Shown: piece by piece, positions 25,540 through 37,993 of the stretch
How the letters are laid out: each line of letters starts with the position of its first letter
How positions within the stretch are numbered: the first letter of the stretch is position 1
Notes under the pieces: generated by a model
Told to the model about the DNA's origin: nothing
Database searches by the model: none
Seen by the model: the letters and a program-made list of their open reading frames with translations, nothing else
Position numbers and translations under genes: made by a program
Assembly (NCBI GenBank): GCA_036874045.1
Contig: CM072342.1
Span: 5,292,501 to 5,356,500, forward strand
DNA: 64,000 bases
Direction of reading: 5' to 3'
Origin: Cymodocea nodosa
Taxonomy: Eukaryota > Streptophyta > Magnoliopsida > Alismatales > Cymodoceaceae

Positions 25540-28500
25540 ATGGCGACGGCAGCGGCGACAGCAACAGCAGCCCATCGTGTAGCGTTCCTTGCGCTTGTCA
25601 TCATCGGATCCGGAGCGTTGGTGGTCGTCGCCCAGCAGACTCCGGTCTTCGCCTGCGACTTCTCCGCGAATCCCAACGCCAGTGCGTACGGCTTCTGCGA
25701 CGGGTCCCTGGCAGTGGACTCCAGGGTGAGGGATCTCGTGAAGAGGCTGAGGCTGGACGAGAAGATCGGGTTGCTGGTGAACAAGGGTACCGGGGTGGCG
25801 AGGCTGGGCATCCCCGCGTACGAGTGGTGGTCCGAGGCCTTGCACGGCGTGTCCTACGTTGGCCCCGGTACCCACTTCTCCAGCTTGGTTCCCGGCGCCA
25901 CCAGCTTCCCTCAGGTCATCCTCACCGCCGCCTCCTTCAATACCTCCCTCTTTGAAGCCATTGGGAAGGTAAGTCTGACCCCACTTTAATCATTCAATCA
26001 ATCCAGCGACAACAGCTTCTTTGTTTCCAATGCTTTAGTTAATTTGCTTGGAGGGAAGATCTTGTCTTCCTTGTTCCGCAGCACACATCACATTGCCTTC
26101 TTCAATCAATCAACGCGCTTCACCGCGTGGCGTGTGTGGATGCTTTTCTTCCTACCACCTTCTTTTTGCAGCTGTGCTTTTATTTTCCGCATTTATGCCC
26201 GTCACCATTCCAAATTTCCAATCTTCAGATTTATTTGTTTATTTCTTTCTTGTGGTAGAGTATAATTAGAACATGCATCACAAGTAAACCTTGCCATTAA
26301 TGAGATATCAGAAAGCGTGGTTGGAGAGAAACCCTAACCACCATATTAATTAAGTTAAAAGTTTAGAAGAGAGAGGCTTCAGTCTTGTGGGCATTAAGAA
26401 AGCATGGAAGAACTCATGATTCATTCATGCGCTAGCTTGTTTCATGGTGTGTTTGCTTAGATTTCAGGAAAGAAATGTTTGAGGGCGTGGATGTATATAT
26501 TAAATAAATTCACTCTTGGTTGCTTGTGTGCATGTGAGTTGGGTGATTCAGGTCCCTCTTTCGCCCTTTTTTGTTTCATTGATCCGCTGGCTTCTCTCCG
26601 TATCTATGTATATATTAAATAAATTCAAGTGACGACAACGGGTCGGTATCCTTGCTTGATTTCATTTATTTATTCAGGATCCCGGGAAGTTGCAGGTGCT
26701 TATAATAAATTTACTCGTAGGTGTTTGTGTCATTTAAGTTGATGACTTGAATTCAAAGTTGATCAATAGATATCTATTTAAAGTTGATTGAATGGTAATT
26801 ATTCAATGATATTAAGTCATGCATTTGTATGGACACCAACAATTCCTGAGTCCTCTAGTTTTCTCCAAACCACACATCAGAACTTGTTAATATATCCTTC
26901 TGCACTTGAAGTCGAATTACGTTGTGGAAGACAAACTGGCGGCAACATGTGAGCGAGCAGCCCCACTCTGACGCACGCAAGGTTACAAAAAACCAGGCTG
27001 TCCTTATGCGGAAGAAGCTTAATTTGCCACCTTTTAAAGCACGAGTACCCATGAATAATAGTAGTAACACGTACCATTTCATCCATTTTCCTTTTGTGCA
27101 TGGCAAAACTAGACGTTTACACTGTGAAGTGTATATAACATGGTGATGAGAATGTACCATTTTTCTCGGCCTACGTGCAGGTGGTGTCGACGGAGGCTCG
27201 TGCGATGTACAACGTCGGCCTGGCGGGGTTGACGTACTGGAGTCCCAACGTGAACGTGTTCCGAGACCCGCGGTGGGGCAGAGGGCAGGAGACGCCCGGC
27301 GAGGACCCCTTGCTGGTCGGCAAGTACGCCGTCGGCTACGTCAGGGGCCTTCAGCGGACGGACGACGATGACACCGAGCGCCTGAAGGTGGCCGCGTGCT
27401 GCAAGCACTACACCGCCTACGACCTCGACAACTGGAACGGAACGCAGCGCTACACCTTCAATGCTAAGGTGGGTGGTAACACCCCACTCTACGTACCATT
27501 TTATAATAATGAATTTTTCGTGTCCTTTGCTTGTAAAATGTCACTTTAATCAACTTTAAAAACTCGCAAATATTTTTATTTATGTTCAGTTCTTAATTAA
27601 TTAAGGCGTTGTGACGCGCGTAGGTATCCAAGCAAGACCTGGACGACACCTTCCAGCCTCCGTTCAAGAGCTGCGTGGTGGACGGGAACGTGGCCAGCGT
27701 GATGTGCTCGTACAACCAAGTCAACGGCATTCCCACGTGTGCAGACCCCGACCTTCTCGCCGGAATCGTAAGAGGCCAATGGAAACTCAACGGGTACGCA
27801 CGTGTGTAATAGTTCTACATGATTTAAGTAATTAAAGTTTGAACTTCAGTCACAAGTAAAATTAAATTGTATATTAATATTGCCCATACGAAGGTACATT
27901 GTTTCCGACTGTGACTCCGTGGATGTGCTCTTCAAGTCCCAGCATTACACCAAGAGCCCCGAGGAAGCCGCTGCAAAGTCCATCCTTGCAGGTTCATCCA
28001 TTAATTGGTTGATTATTATTCATCATTCATATATATATATATGTGTGTGTGTTATATGTGTGCATGTGTTGGATTGATAAGACAGGGCTGGACCTCAACT
28101 GCGGATCCTTTCTCGGGCGACACACCGGAGCGGCGGTGGCCGCAGGGCTCATCACGGAAGTCGACGTGGACAGGGCGGTGTCCCACAACCTCGCGACGTT
28201 GATGCGGCTTGGCTTCTTCGACGGAGACCCCAAGAAACTGCCTTACGGCGAGCTAGGCCCCAAGCACGTCTGCTCTGTCGAGCACCAGGACATGGCTCTT
28301 GAGGCTGCTCGCCAAGGCATGGTCTTGCTCAAGAACTCCGACGAGAACGGCCTCCCCTTCTCCTCCAAATCCATCAAATCGCTCGCCGTGATCGGGCCCA
28401 ACGCCAACGCCACCAAGACCATGATCGGCAACTACGAAGGTATCATCATCAATTTTCATGTACATGGATGTTTAAATATGTGCATGTAATAATAAATATG

Positions 28501-29582
28501 TTAACGCACAGGAACGCCGTGTGAGTACGTGACCCCTCTCCAAGGCCTCGCCGCCAGCGTGGCCACCGTGGTTTACCAGCCCGGCTGCCAAAACGTGGCG
28601 TGCGGCAGCGCCCAGATAGGCCCAGCAAGGAAGGCCGCCGAAAAGGCGGACGCCACCATCTTGATCATGGGCACCGACCAATCCATTGAAAGGGAGGGTC
28701 TGGACAGGGTCAACCTCCTCCTCCCTGGGCAGCAGCCAAACCTTGTAACCGAGGTCGCCAAGGCGTCCAAGGGGCCGGTGGTGCTTGTCATCATGTCAGG
28801 CGGCCCCTTCGACATATCATTCGCCAAGGACGACCATCGCATATCCAGCATCCTCTGGGTGGGCTTCCCAGGCGAGAAAGGTGGCGCCGCCTTGGCCGAT
28901 GTCATCTTTGGCAAGTACAATCCAAGTAAGCTGGTAGTCGATTATGGATGTTCCATCTCTACTGGATTAAATTTTAATTAAGCATGGGTGATTGGATTTG
29001 GTTGAAGGTGGAAAGTCACCCTTCACTTGGTACCCGCAGTCATTCGCGGACAAGGTCCCCATGACGGACATGTCCATGAGGCCCAACCCAGCCACAGGGT
29101 ACCCTGGACGGACCTACCGCTTCTACACCGGCGACGTCGTCTACGCCTTCGGCGACGGCCTGAGCTACAGCAACTTCAACCACCAACTCCTCCGAGCGCC
29201 GACCCAGATATCCATCCCCCTGCAGGTGACGAGCACTTGCCGCACAGGGATCAGCTGCGAATCCGTCGACCTGACGGAGAGCCACTGTGGTGACCTGGCC
29301 TTCGACGTGCACCTTCGCGTGCAAAACACGGGGTCGAGGCCCGGGAGCCACACCGTCTTCCTCTTCTCGACGCCTCCGGCAGTGCACGGCGCGCCCCGAA
29401 AGCATCTGCTGGGGTTCGAGAAGATACCCTTGGGAAGCGGGGAGGCGGGGAACGTGGCGTTCAAGGTCGACGTTTGCAAGGACCTGAGCGTGGTGGACGA
29501 GCACGGAAGCCGCAAGCTGGCCTTGGGGCCTCACCTTCTACATGTGGGAAGCTTGAAGCATTCATTGATCCTGAACATCTGA
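25540..29582 (+). CDS. GH3 beta-D-xylosidase / alpha-L-arabinofuranosidase (BXL type), apoplastic
   Basis: Seven exons: 25540-25968, 27181-27468, 27624-27793, 27894-27991, 28086-28439, 28512-28925 and 29008-29582. They splice to about 775 residues, the usual BXL length. The N-terminus (Ala-rich, then a [10 protein letters not shown] core) is a signal peptide. Diagnostic blocks are [46 protein letters not shown] and [18 protein letters not shown] carries the nucleophile Asp near residue 301. [11 protein letters not shown] is the family region expected to hold the acid/base Glu. The last exon has the C-terminal fibronectin III-like domain. The enzyme should remove xylose or arabinose from wall arabinoxylan and arabinan side chains. 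Intron 1 is 1.2 kb; the others are about 70-160 bases. The start has A at -3 and G at +4. Which BXL subgroup it belongs to cannot be fixed by eye. Confidence 0.95.
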
Positions 29583-30059
29583 TGATGTCGGAGAAGTTCA
29601 TCTTGGTGTTTTTGGTATTGTGGAATAAGGTGAAAGAGTTCCCAAAATTAGCTTACCTCATTGTTCAATCATTTATCTAATTGGTCTGTACTTAGCACAA
29701 ACTTATCTAAATTCTATGTGCTCAAAATCTACCACCCATTTCTTGAAACATCTCTGAAGAACCCTTTGCAGCAATGAAACTTCAACTTTTACGGGCAAGA
29801 CATGACAGTACTACTTGGAAACAGGGGATGAGATGCAGTCAAGCACCATGCAGCATGTGACTCACACTTTGTGTTAGGATATAGATATTAATTACATTGC
29901 TTTTTTGGCACAATAATAGCCGTGTTCTTTTAGTAGAACATGTGAGACGAGAGAATATTTCTAGTAGCATTTCAACATTCATCAATATTTTCCGAGGTTT
30001 AAGGTTACATACATGGCAAACAGAAATATGTAAGGAAGTATGCAAGGGTCATCTTGAAT
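29583..30059. other. 3' flank of beta-xylosidase gene
   Basis: This is probable 3' UTR followed by AT-rich intergenic DNA. No gene was recognised. Confidence 0.5.
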
Positions 30060-30290
30060 GCAATCAAACAGCACATTTGTCAATTGGAAATCCAACGTTT
30101 GAGATAATTCGCCTGAAGTGGATGAAGATCCTAATTATTACTTGTCTAAATATCTCTTGTGTGATAGGTCTTTTCAATCAATTTATGCATGAAACCAAAG
30201 CTATCCATTGCAAAGAGACTCCTAATAAAGACTTCTGCAAGAAGAATGTGCATATAAAAGTAAAAGTGTATTTTTATTAAAGATATACGA
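30060..30290 (+). mobile_element. Decayed Copia reverse-transcriptase fragment
   Basis: A plus-strand frame here reads ILIITCLNISCVIGLFNQFMH and, further on, CKKNVHIKVK. This order resembles the Copia RT block LxYLTxTRPDISxxVGxxSQFM followed by GLFYKKN. It is short and diverged, and the rest of the element is missing. It lies just left of the oxidoreductase duplication. Confidence 0.4.
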
Positions 30291-30424
30291 GCTATAATAA
30301 ATCAATATCAACATATTACATGCATGTGTGGGTTAATTTGATCACTTGGTATGGTAAAAACTAGAATGTTATTTCAAATTCAGTCTTAAGGTAGAATATC
30401 TACAAGAATGTGTACCATGCCATA

Positions 30425-32301
30425 GCCAACCTGCAAGATGATATCACTAAGAAACTCATTCATGATCTTCAATTTTCGTATAGAAATCCTATATCCATGC
30501 ATGCATTGTGACAAGATAGTAACCTCATTGTCAACCATCCCACCTTTCAGAGTATACAAATCATATTATGCTTGTTTAACATTGCAAACTTATAAAATGT
30601 AACTATTACATATCTTTGCGAAAGATTTAGGCTCTAGGTATTTCAGTTTCTTTGCAGCAAACTAAACATGATTGATATATGCTCCAATTAAAAAATGCTA
30701 AAGATAAAATAAGTTAATAGGAAAGCATCATATGGATTATTATGTAGTGTTATATGGATTACTGGATACCACCATCATTTCTTTACCTAAAATCAGCATG
30801 TGCAGAGCTGAATTACTTGAAAAGCCTTCCAAGTTATCACTCCAATGGAAAAGCCAAATGCATTATATCATCTACATTTTTTGCATTAGCGTCTTGCAGG
30901 TGGTATTAATTATTAAGTATGAAGCACCAATTGAGCAAATTCTACAGTCAGGCTTAAATGTCGAAGTGAAAATAGTAGGATGAAAGAAAAGAAACTTTAG
31001 GTAGGAAAAATAAGACCCTAGAAGTGAGATCTTACTTATCCAGCACAAGGACAGTTGAACAACCCTTCTCAATGGAAATCTTCACTGCATCAAGAACCAG
31101 CTGAGTTTTCCTACTGATAGTTGGCCATTTCTTCTCAGGCATTCCAACACCATCTCTGATGTTTGTAACAAGCCTAGAGAACTCTCCCACCATGCAGGCC
31201 TCTTGAGGAATATCCGTATTGACAACATGTTTGCTAGGTAGTGGCTTCCAAGCTGTTTGAAGCTCTGTAAATCCTACATTTGTACCAAAGGAGAAAGAAG
31301 CAGAATTCTCTTCAAACGGAATTATGAAATCCCCTAGATGCAGAGTTCCTCTTGTGCCAGTGACACATAACTCCATCGTCAAGTGATCGATGAATGAGCA
31401 ATGGAAAGTTGCCACTCTTCCATCTTCCCATCTAAGAGAGGAACCACAAGATAATATGATCCCTGCATTGTTGGTAACAGGATCTGGAAATGCTGTCACT
31501 GCCTTTGGCAACTCAAAGTCAGCAGCCCACAGAATCGACCTAATGCAATACCAGCCAACATCACCTAGAACCCCAAGAGAATCAAGATCTGGCTTTACAC
31601 GAATGTCATTGTTAAGAAAATCTGAATCTGCCATAAATGTGGATGTGCTGTGTACCTGCAAAACCATATGAGAAAGTACATCTTGGATTACAATGATCTA
31701 GAATTACAATTCAAGGTCATCTACTATGTAGCTGCTTTTCTAATTGAATACATGGCTTGTGTGAGACAAATCAGAATAAACACATAATTAGACATGTTAG
31801 ACTTTAAAAAGAGAAGAATTTTGTAATTGCAACTCAATATATCAACAAATGATTTATCTAGTTGGCTGATCCCAATATCAGGGTCGTTTGTCAAGTAAAT
31901 AATACAGAAAAAATGATTATTATTGGAGTCTGTCCATATGAATTTGTGTCGATCCTCCTATGTTGTCACTCCTCTGGTGGCTTGCTGTCACACCTTTTGG
32001 AGATTAATGGGCATGTTTCTTTCTTCCTAATGCCTCCCTTTTGTATGTATCGAGGATTTTATCTTTAGTCTTATCACTCAAGGACATTTGGGGAACAAGT
32101 TTGGTACGACTGGAAACTCTGCATTCCACTCATTTGAATAACAGGTAACAAACCTTCCATTCTTGGGTCTAAGCTTCACTTGGAAATATCACAACTTTTT
32201 TAATTTTTTTTTACATAAAATTAAAATAAAATATTTTAGATAAAAAAAAATTATAGTTGAAAACTTCAATAGAAACGAAACGAAATGAAACGACATTTAG
32301 T
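30425..32301. repeat. Segmental duplication, copy A (oxidoreductase 3' half)
   Basis: Bases 30433-32180 and 32196-32301 match 40925-45522 in direct orientation, nearly continuously. The match covers the 3' flank, exon 2 and most of intron 1 of the oxidoreductase gene. Copy B carries a solo LTR (40946-42916) and about 770 extra bases (roughly 44652-45424) that are absent here. Copy A is the intact arrangement. Confidence 0.85.
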
Positions 32302-32387
32302 GGTTATTATTTTTTTTTAAAAAATCGAACGCTGCACTGCAGAAACATCTGTCATCTTTAGAAATACGCATACATGGACAGTGTGGA

Positions 32388-32483
<96 letters not shown>

Positions 32484-32946
32484 CCGCCCTGAGTCCTCCA
32501 AAACGAGAGGCATCGGACAAGATCTCCTTCATCTTGGCCGTCCTTGGATGATGCATCCACATGGTCCCGTCCATGAACTGAACTCCGTTCCTGTCGCACG
32601 CCTCGACGATCTTATCGAAATCCTCCACGCACACAGCGACCGGCTTCTCCAGCAGCACATGCTTCTTCTTCTCTGCGGCGACAACCGCCCACCTGACGTG
32701 AAGGCTGGTGGGGAGGGGTATGTACAGGGCCTCAACGGAAGGGTCATCTAGCAGCTCCTCGTAGCTGCCGTGGATCCTGACGGAGTCCGGGAGGCAATTA
32801 TCGGCCTTGAAGCTCTGGGCTTTCTCGATCGAGCGGCTGGCGATGGCAACGAGAGCAGCGTTCGGGGCGAGCTGGATGGCTCGGGAGAGCTTCCTGGCAA
32901 TCCCGGCGCAGCCCATGATACCGAACTTGACGAGGGTTTCCGCCAT
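31032..32946 (-). CDS. Gfo/Idh/MocA-type oxidoreductase, At4g09670-like, copy A
   Basis: Two exons, 32485-32946 (154 codons) and 31032-31655 (207 codons plus stop), give 361 residues. The N-terminal Rossmann motif is GIMGCAGIA (residues 9-17). The conserved EKP signature with its Lys is at 100-102, followed by GTMWMHHPRT. The C-terminal domain has LGDVGWYCIRSIL. This is the plant branch of the dihydrodiol/glucose-fructose oxidoreductase family, NAD(P)-dependent and presumably cytosolic. The physiological substrate in plants is not established. The start has G at -3 and G at +4. The donor GCG|GTAATC is followed at once by a 44-unit (TC) run. The acceptor is TTTTGCAG. Two further copies lie to the right on the same strand. 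Confidence 0.93.
32392..32480. repeat. (AG)44 microsatellite at the 5' splice site of oxidoreductase copy A
   Basis: This is a perfect dinucleotide run of about 89 bases. On the transcribed (minus) strand it is (CT)n and begins right after the donor GTAA of intron 1. The paralogous intron at 57939-57964 has only four or five CT units in the same place, so the expansion is specific to this copy. Confidence 0.95.
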
Positions 32947-33085
32947 CGCGCTCTCCTTTCCCCTCCTCTCCTCTTCCACGTCGTCTCTCCCTTTGTTATC
33001 TGTAAGGTTCGCTTATCTTTACGTTCTTTATTTTTCAATGCCGTTCTGTAACGAGGCTTTCGTGTTAGGTATTATTTTAGATAAT

Positions 33086-33100
33086 ATTTATATAAATATA
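33086..33100 (-). promoter_or_regulatory. Candidate TATA box for oxidoreductase copy A
   Basis: TATATTTATATAAAT on the minus strand lies about 140 bases upstream of the start codon at 32946. The spacing is plausible for a plant core promoter. The local AT content makes this tentative. Confidence 0.3.
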
Positions 33101-33118
33101 AAAAAATTACAAAACTTC

Positions 33119-33298
33119 AAGCTGTCCTACGGGTGGCCCATAGGCTGGCCTGAGCCCAACCCACACAGGATGGGGCTATAGGTCGAGTCAGCTTGAAAAC
33201 ACTTTTGATTTTTTTTCGAGCCAGCTTGACCCGACCTGTAGCCCATATGGGCTTTTATTTCTGGATTGGACTAGGCTGGTCCGATCCATTGACACCTA
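33119..33298. mobile_element. Short non-autonomous hAT remnant
   Basis: The right end TGACACCTA (TAGGTGTCA in reverse) and internal GGCCCATAGGCTGGCC and GCCCAACCC motifs match the ends of the hAT copies at 1-300, 45523 and 61474. The piece is only about 180 bases, with no transposase sequence. No clear left terminal repeat was found. Confidence 0.55.
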
Positions 33299-33404
33299 AG
33301 AAAGTAAACATTCTCTCGACAAAAACATCAAAGTTTGTGAATTACGTTACTTCAATGTTATGAACCCATACCAAACGAAGGTAGTCTACGAAGAAAAAGA
33401 TAAC

Positions 33405-33575
33405 GAAACTTACTCTCTTATTTTCAACGTCAATTCAGATCTAATGCGCTAAATGTTATATATAAAAAAAATTTGCATTATTTTAAAATAAAATAAGAGA
33501 AAAATTGACATATGTTACTAAAAAAATAATTAAAGTTGATAACGATTTTTTTTATCAAGTTTGGAAACAAAGAAA
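33405..33575 (+). mobile_element. FAR1-type MULE transposase fragment
   Basis: About 170 bases closely resemble 52318-52480, in the FAR1-like pseudogene. The shared text runs from ACTCTCTTATTTTCAA to TATCAAGTTTGG. This is the region after the MULE catalytic domain. It is an isolated fragment with no open frame of its own. Confidence 0.6.
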
Positions 33576-33659
33576 TAAATACAAATTGACTAATGATCCT
33601 AAACAAATGGAACGAGAAACAGATCTAATCCTGGTAATGAAAAACAAAAAATAACGAGG

Positions 33660-34395
33660 CCTTTAACAACCAAGACTCCACCACAAGCATCAGGTAGTCA
33701 CGTGAGAGAACGTGCAACCAAAAGAAGCATGCTTCCAAATAGTCAAGTTCCTTAATATTGCAGACCCTTCTGTAAATACATAAACAACTTGTTCTTCCGT
33801 AGACATGTAAATGATATCTAGCCGACCAAGTTCAACCTTTTCACGTACAAAGTGAAAATCCACTTCAATGTGCTTGGATATAGCATGGAAAAGAGGGCTT
33901 TCTGTGAGACAAATAGCTGAAGTATTATCACATGAAATTAAGGGTCCACAGTAAATAGGTATATGCCATTCTCTAAGGATAGAATCCAATGAATCCCGAC
34001 CATAGTTGAAGCCAAAGTGCGGTATTCTGATTCGTACAAGACTGTAACTTGCTTTTTGGCACACCAAGAAATAGGATTAAAACCTAAAAAGATAACAGAA
34101 GCCACCAAAAGATCTTCTATCACCAAGTGAACTGACGTACTCTACATTGCCAACGCAGAAATGGCTAGCTTCTCAGGTCTAAAAATAAGATATTCATTCA
34201 AGGTTCCCTTTAAATAACGTAAAATACATTTTACACCCAGCCATCAAGTGTAGTGTAGTAGGATTCTACAAAAATTGACACACTTGATTAACACTAAAGG
34301 TAATATTGGGTCTAGATAAGGTGACATATTACAAAACCCTAATGAGTTGACAATATTCAGTTGGGACTTCCAATAGCTCCCCTTTTTTTTAGCAA
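33660..34395 (-). mobile_element. Copia retrotransposon fragment: RT end and RNase H
   Basis: Read on the minus strand from 34390 down, the broken frames give a Copia RT tail (YVTLSRPNITFSVNQV-like) and then an RNase H segment: CDNTSAICL, SKHIEVDFHFVREKV and IYMSTEEQ. The RNase H part is open from 34067 to 33690; upstream there are stops and frameshifts. A G/T-rich tract near 33660-33680 may be the polypurine tract. It is dead and truncated on both sides. Confidence 0.75.
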
Positions 34396-35155
34396 GTTTT
34401 GATTTTCAGGCAAGAGATCCTACAGGTTTGTATTCATCAAGATTAGTTTTGGTAATAAGACATTGAATGTAATGAGATTGATTAATAGCAAGTGTGGAAA
34501 AATCACATCGATCGACATTCTGATCACAATCTTCAAGTTCAACTAGGGCGCCCATTGTACAATATGAAAAGTAAATATCAAAACCTCGATTTTCTATTCA
34601 CTAGGTTGGGAAAAACCTACACAAAAGGACCTAGATCCGACACAAACAACAAGAATAAAAAAGAACCAAAATCTTCAAGACTCCCCCTTAAACTAAGGGG
34701 AAGGAGGGGGGGAGGGGGAGGGGGAGGGGGGGAAGGGGAGCAGGTGAGAAAAATCAACACCTAGTTTACAAAGTAATTTCTAAAATTCAACTTTGGTATA
34801 TCTTTTGTAAAAATGTCAACCACTTAATCTGAAGATCATATATGTTATAAACTAATCACACCCTTCAAAAAATTTTCACAAACGAAATAGCAATCTATCT
34901 CAATATGTTTAGTTCATTCATAAAAGATTAGATGCTTGACTATATGAATTGCAACATTATTATCAGAAAACAACTTGGTTGGCTAAGATTGATGAACTCC
35001 CAAATTATGTAAAAGAGAACAAATCCATATAATCTCTTAAATGGTGGTAGCAAGAGATCTGTACCTAGCTTCAGCCATGGAACAAGGCAATGGTGGTCTA
35101 TTTCTTCGATTTCCACATAATAGCTGAATTTCCTAAGAATACAATAAAACTAGTG
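34396..35155 (-). mobile_element. Second Copia fragment: RNase H, polypurine tract, 3' LTR start
   Basis: On the minus strand, decayed text runs from about 35125 (FLGNSAIMWKSKK) through ATTIKEI-like and SDNNVAIHIVK-like blocks to a KHIEIDCYF-like block near 34890. A polypurine tract, TAAGGGGGAG, lies at 34681-34690. It is followed by TGAAGAT, starting at 34677, as the probable first bases of the 3' LTR. The LTR's far end is unclear, and the next Copia fragment abuts it. Stops and frameshifts make it a pseudogene. Confidence 0.65.
34697..34740 (+). repeat. G-run tract, potential G-quadruplex
   Basis: Six runs of four to seven G are separated by one to four purines, next to the polypurine tract of the Copia fragment. 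Single-base spacers between long G runs are ideal for G-quadruplex folding on the plus strand (C-rich on the element's sense strand). Confidence 0.85.
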
Positions 35156-35164
35156 ATGGATCAT

Positions 35165-36660
35165 TGTTTAGAATAAAATTATGCATAATATTAGTGATTA
35201 ATGAATGGTTAATTACAAGGTATTTAACTTATCAAATAAGAATTAAGTTATTATGTTATATTTATATGTATATGAGCCTTAATTGAAGAACATGCATAAT
35301 TAGAAGGAATTAATGATAGTTAAGTATCATTTCTAAATAATTTAAAAATCCTTTTTACACATTATTAAATGTTATATGCTTGTTTATAAAGAATTTGGAA
35401 AATGCTAATTTACATAACTTGTTTAGTTAATGTGTATTTTTATGGTATTAAACTTGGTATGATTTACATATTTATATCATGTATTGTGCACGGTAACAAT
35501 TTGTTGAGTTATAGGTTTAAAGGTTAGAAGAGGTCACGTGAGAACTCATTAAATTAGCGAACAAAACATTAAATTGTATATCTGAACTCGTTAAGTTAAC
35601 ATTATGCACATGTTAAATTTGAAATTTACTAATATATACTATATCACATGAGTTGCACATGTTTAACTTATTAAGTTAATATAACTATATGCATTGAGTT
35701 GCTTACTTGAATATTAAGATAACACGTTAGGTTAGTGTTATATTCTTATTGAATTATTATTCTTACACGTGGTAAATATAATATTGATTAAACAATTCAT
35801 CTAAGGTTTGTTGAGTTTCTAGCTTTGGTTTTAGATTGATGCCACTATATTGAAGAGGAGATCGACTTATAAAAGTCTAGGCTCGTAATCTAGTAGAGAG
35901 AGGAGCAATTGATAGTAAGTGGTTAAGGTTTTAGTGGTGTAACCATGTTGCATGTAGTGACGGAAGTTTCTTACTTTTAATAGAGAATTTTACCTTTCAT
36001 AACTCGTTCACCTTAAGGAACAAAACAAAAACAAAACAAAAATAACTATCTGTTTACATTTACATACTTCTATTTATCAAGTTTGTGTTATGTCATTTGT
36101 GTTTGTATTGTCAGTTAGTAGATGCTGAATGTTTTATGTTTATTTTATTCCAATTAATAGAAAATCATATTACTGATTATTGAAACTAGTAGTATAGATC
36201 TCTAAAAATGTATTTGATCTTGTTACTATTGAAATATTCAAATGCTAAAATTAATCAGTGTTAAATCTAATAGAAAGAGCATTTGATGAATATAAGGATG
36301 TTGTTTGTAATTTATGGGATCGCCCAATGGTTGGCCATATTGCTTTGCAATTAATATTATTAATACGAAGTTACTAGAAAGGGCTCGTTAAGTTATTTAT
36401 AACTCAACAAGGATGACTAGCTAATAGACACTAAACTCTAGCTATGAAAATTTGAACATCATATTTCGATCACTCTCTGTGGATTCAACCTATACTTGTA
36501 CACGTATACAACTAATGTTGTACGCTTGCAATTAATATAATGAACAAATTTACTAAACTTAAATCTTGTTCGAAATTGCTTGTTTACTTATATAAATTAT
36601 ACTTAAGTTGATAAGTAATAAGTCTTTCTAGTGTCGTTGCTAAAGAGTGAAAATTTGAAA
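35165..36660 (+). mobile_element. Athila-like Ty3/gypsy 5' LTR (partial)
   Basis: The start TGTTTAGAAT is shared with the LTRs at 40946 and (inverted) at 40202. Similarity continues through ATTAAGTTATTATGTTATA, repeated AACTCA/GTTGAGTTA blocks, two CACGTG boxes and GGGATCGCCCAATGGTTG. It is shorter than the solo LTRs. Its 3' boundary is not sharp: a tract resembling the tRNA-Asp primer site of Athila elements (GTGTCGTTGCTAAAGA, 36631-36646) also has counterparts near the ends of the two solo LTRs. It is inserted at the edge of a Copia fragment. Confidence 0.6.
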
Positions 36661-37993
36661 TCATAAGTAATATTTTATTTTCATAGCATAGTGGTGTGTG
36701 TGCATTTATCATTGAGAATATGGTATATGTTTATGTGTAAAGATTTTTAAAACTTGTAGTTAGTATATATAAATTCTACAATTTAGAAAGACATGATATT
36801 GCTGATTGTTTGAAGTTAAGATGATTGTAGATGGCTAGATCAACTAAGCAACAAATGAATTTTATCCAATATGATAAAACTAAGTATTAAACACTTATGG
36901 TTTATACACCTAATAGTCATTTTAGGTCAAGTAATATATCAAGAGAATGAGACTTTAGGGATAGGTTTGACAACCTTGAATGAAGTTTAGAACAAAATCT
37001 TAATAGATTGGAATAATACTTGCATTATAATCAAGAAGTTAACTAATTAAACTATTAAGAAAATTATTCTAAACCAAGAATGAATATTATAGATGAAATA
37101 GAGAAAAATATAATGAAAATTGATCAAAAACTAAATGCAATTAGATTAGATGATCTAGAAAGAAAGTTGAATGCACTTGATGAACTTACAATACAATGCA
37201 ATACATTAAAAATCTACAAGATAATATAAGTGAATATTTAAATTTCAAAAATATGCATCAAGTAGAAAACTTGAAGGTGAATGAAATTACAAATGAAATA
37301 GAAATTGAAAAATGTAATCTAATTAAAGAATGTATGGAAATCATCATAGATAAAAAGTCTGAGAAGGAATCAGAAATACAAGAAAATCATGAAATTTCTG
37401 AAATGTGGAAAACTTATATGTAATATTAAGATCTGGAACTTATGTGCCACTAAGAATTCAAAAAGAGAATGAGTTAAATCCAAGTGAAAACAATCTTCAA
37501 AATGGAAATGAACATATAATATCTGAAGATATAGAAATTAATGAAGAAAAATCTAAATCTGAAAATGAAATTATAAATGGACAAGAAAAAGTTATGGATA
37601 AGAGAGATTCTGAAATTAATTTGGAACAAGAAAAATAATTCTTTAAATACAAATCATTAGTGTCTTATCTTGAAAGATTAGAACAAACATTTCCTAAAAA
37701 ATAAGAAAACATTCGAGAAATATTTGAAAAAGTTCAAGTTAACATTCCATTGTTAGATTTACTACAGAAGATGCCACTTGTGCTAAATTTCTTAAGGATT
37801 AGTGTATTAAGAAGAGGAAGCGAAAAGTGTTAAGAAAAGTCTTTTTAGTAGAGTAGAGTAGTTCTCTATTTTTATCATAAATTCTAAAAAAGTTATTTAA
37901 TCTAGGAACTCCAATTATATCATGCACAATAGATAATACAACTTTAGATACAACCTTAATAGACCTAGGTGTAGATATAAATGTTATGCCAAG

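Noticed and set aside
29040..29534. Minus-strand frames of 115-164 codons over the last beta-xylosidase exon
   Set aside because: They are antisense shadows of a GC-rich exon with no domain evidence.
32374..32751. Plus-strand frame with long Arg-Glu repeat
   Set aside because: It is the (AG)44 microsatellite plus the antisense of oxidoreductase exon 1.
36631..36646. tRNA-Asp primer binding site of the gypsy element
   Set aside because: The motif resembles the Athila primer site, but counterparts lie inside the ends of both solo LTRs, whose boundaries are fixed by target duplications. It cannot be a simple primer site outside the LTR, so it was left as ambiguous.
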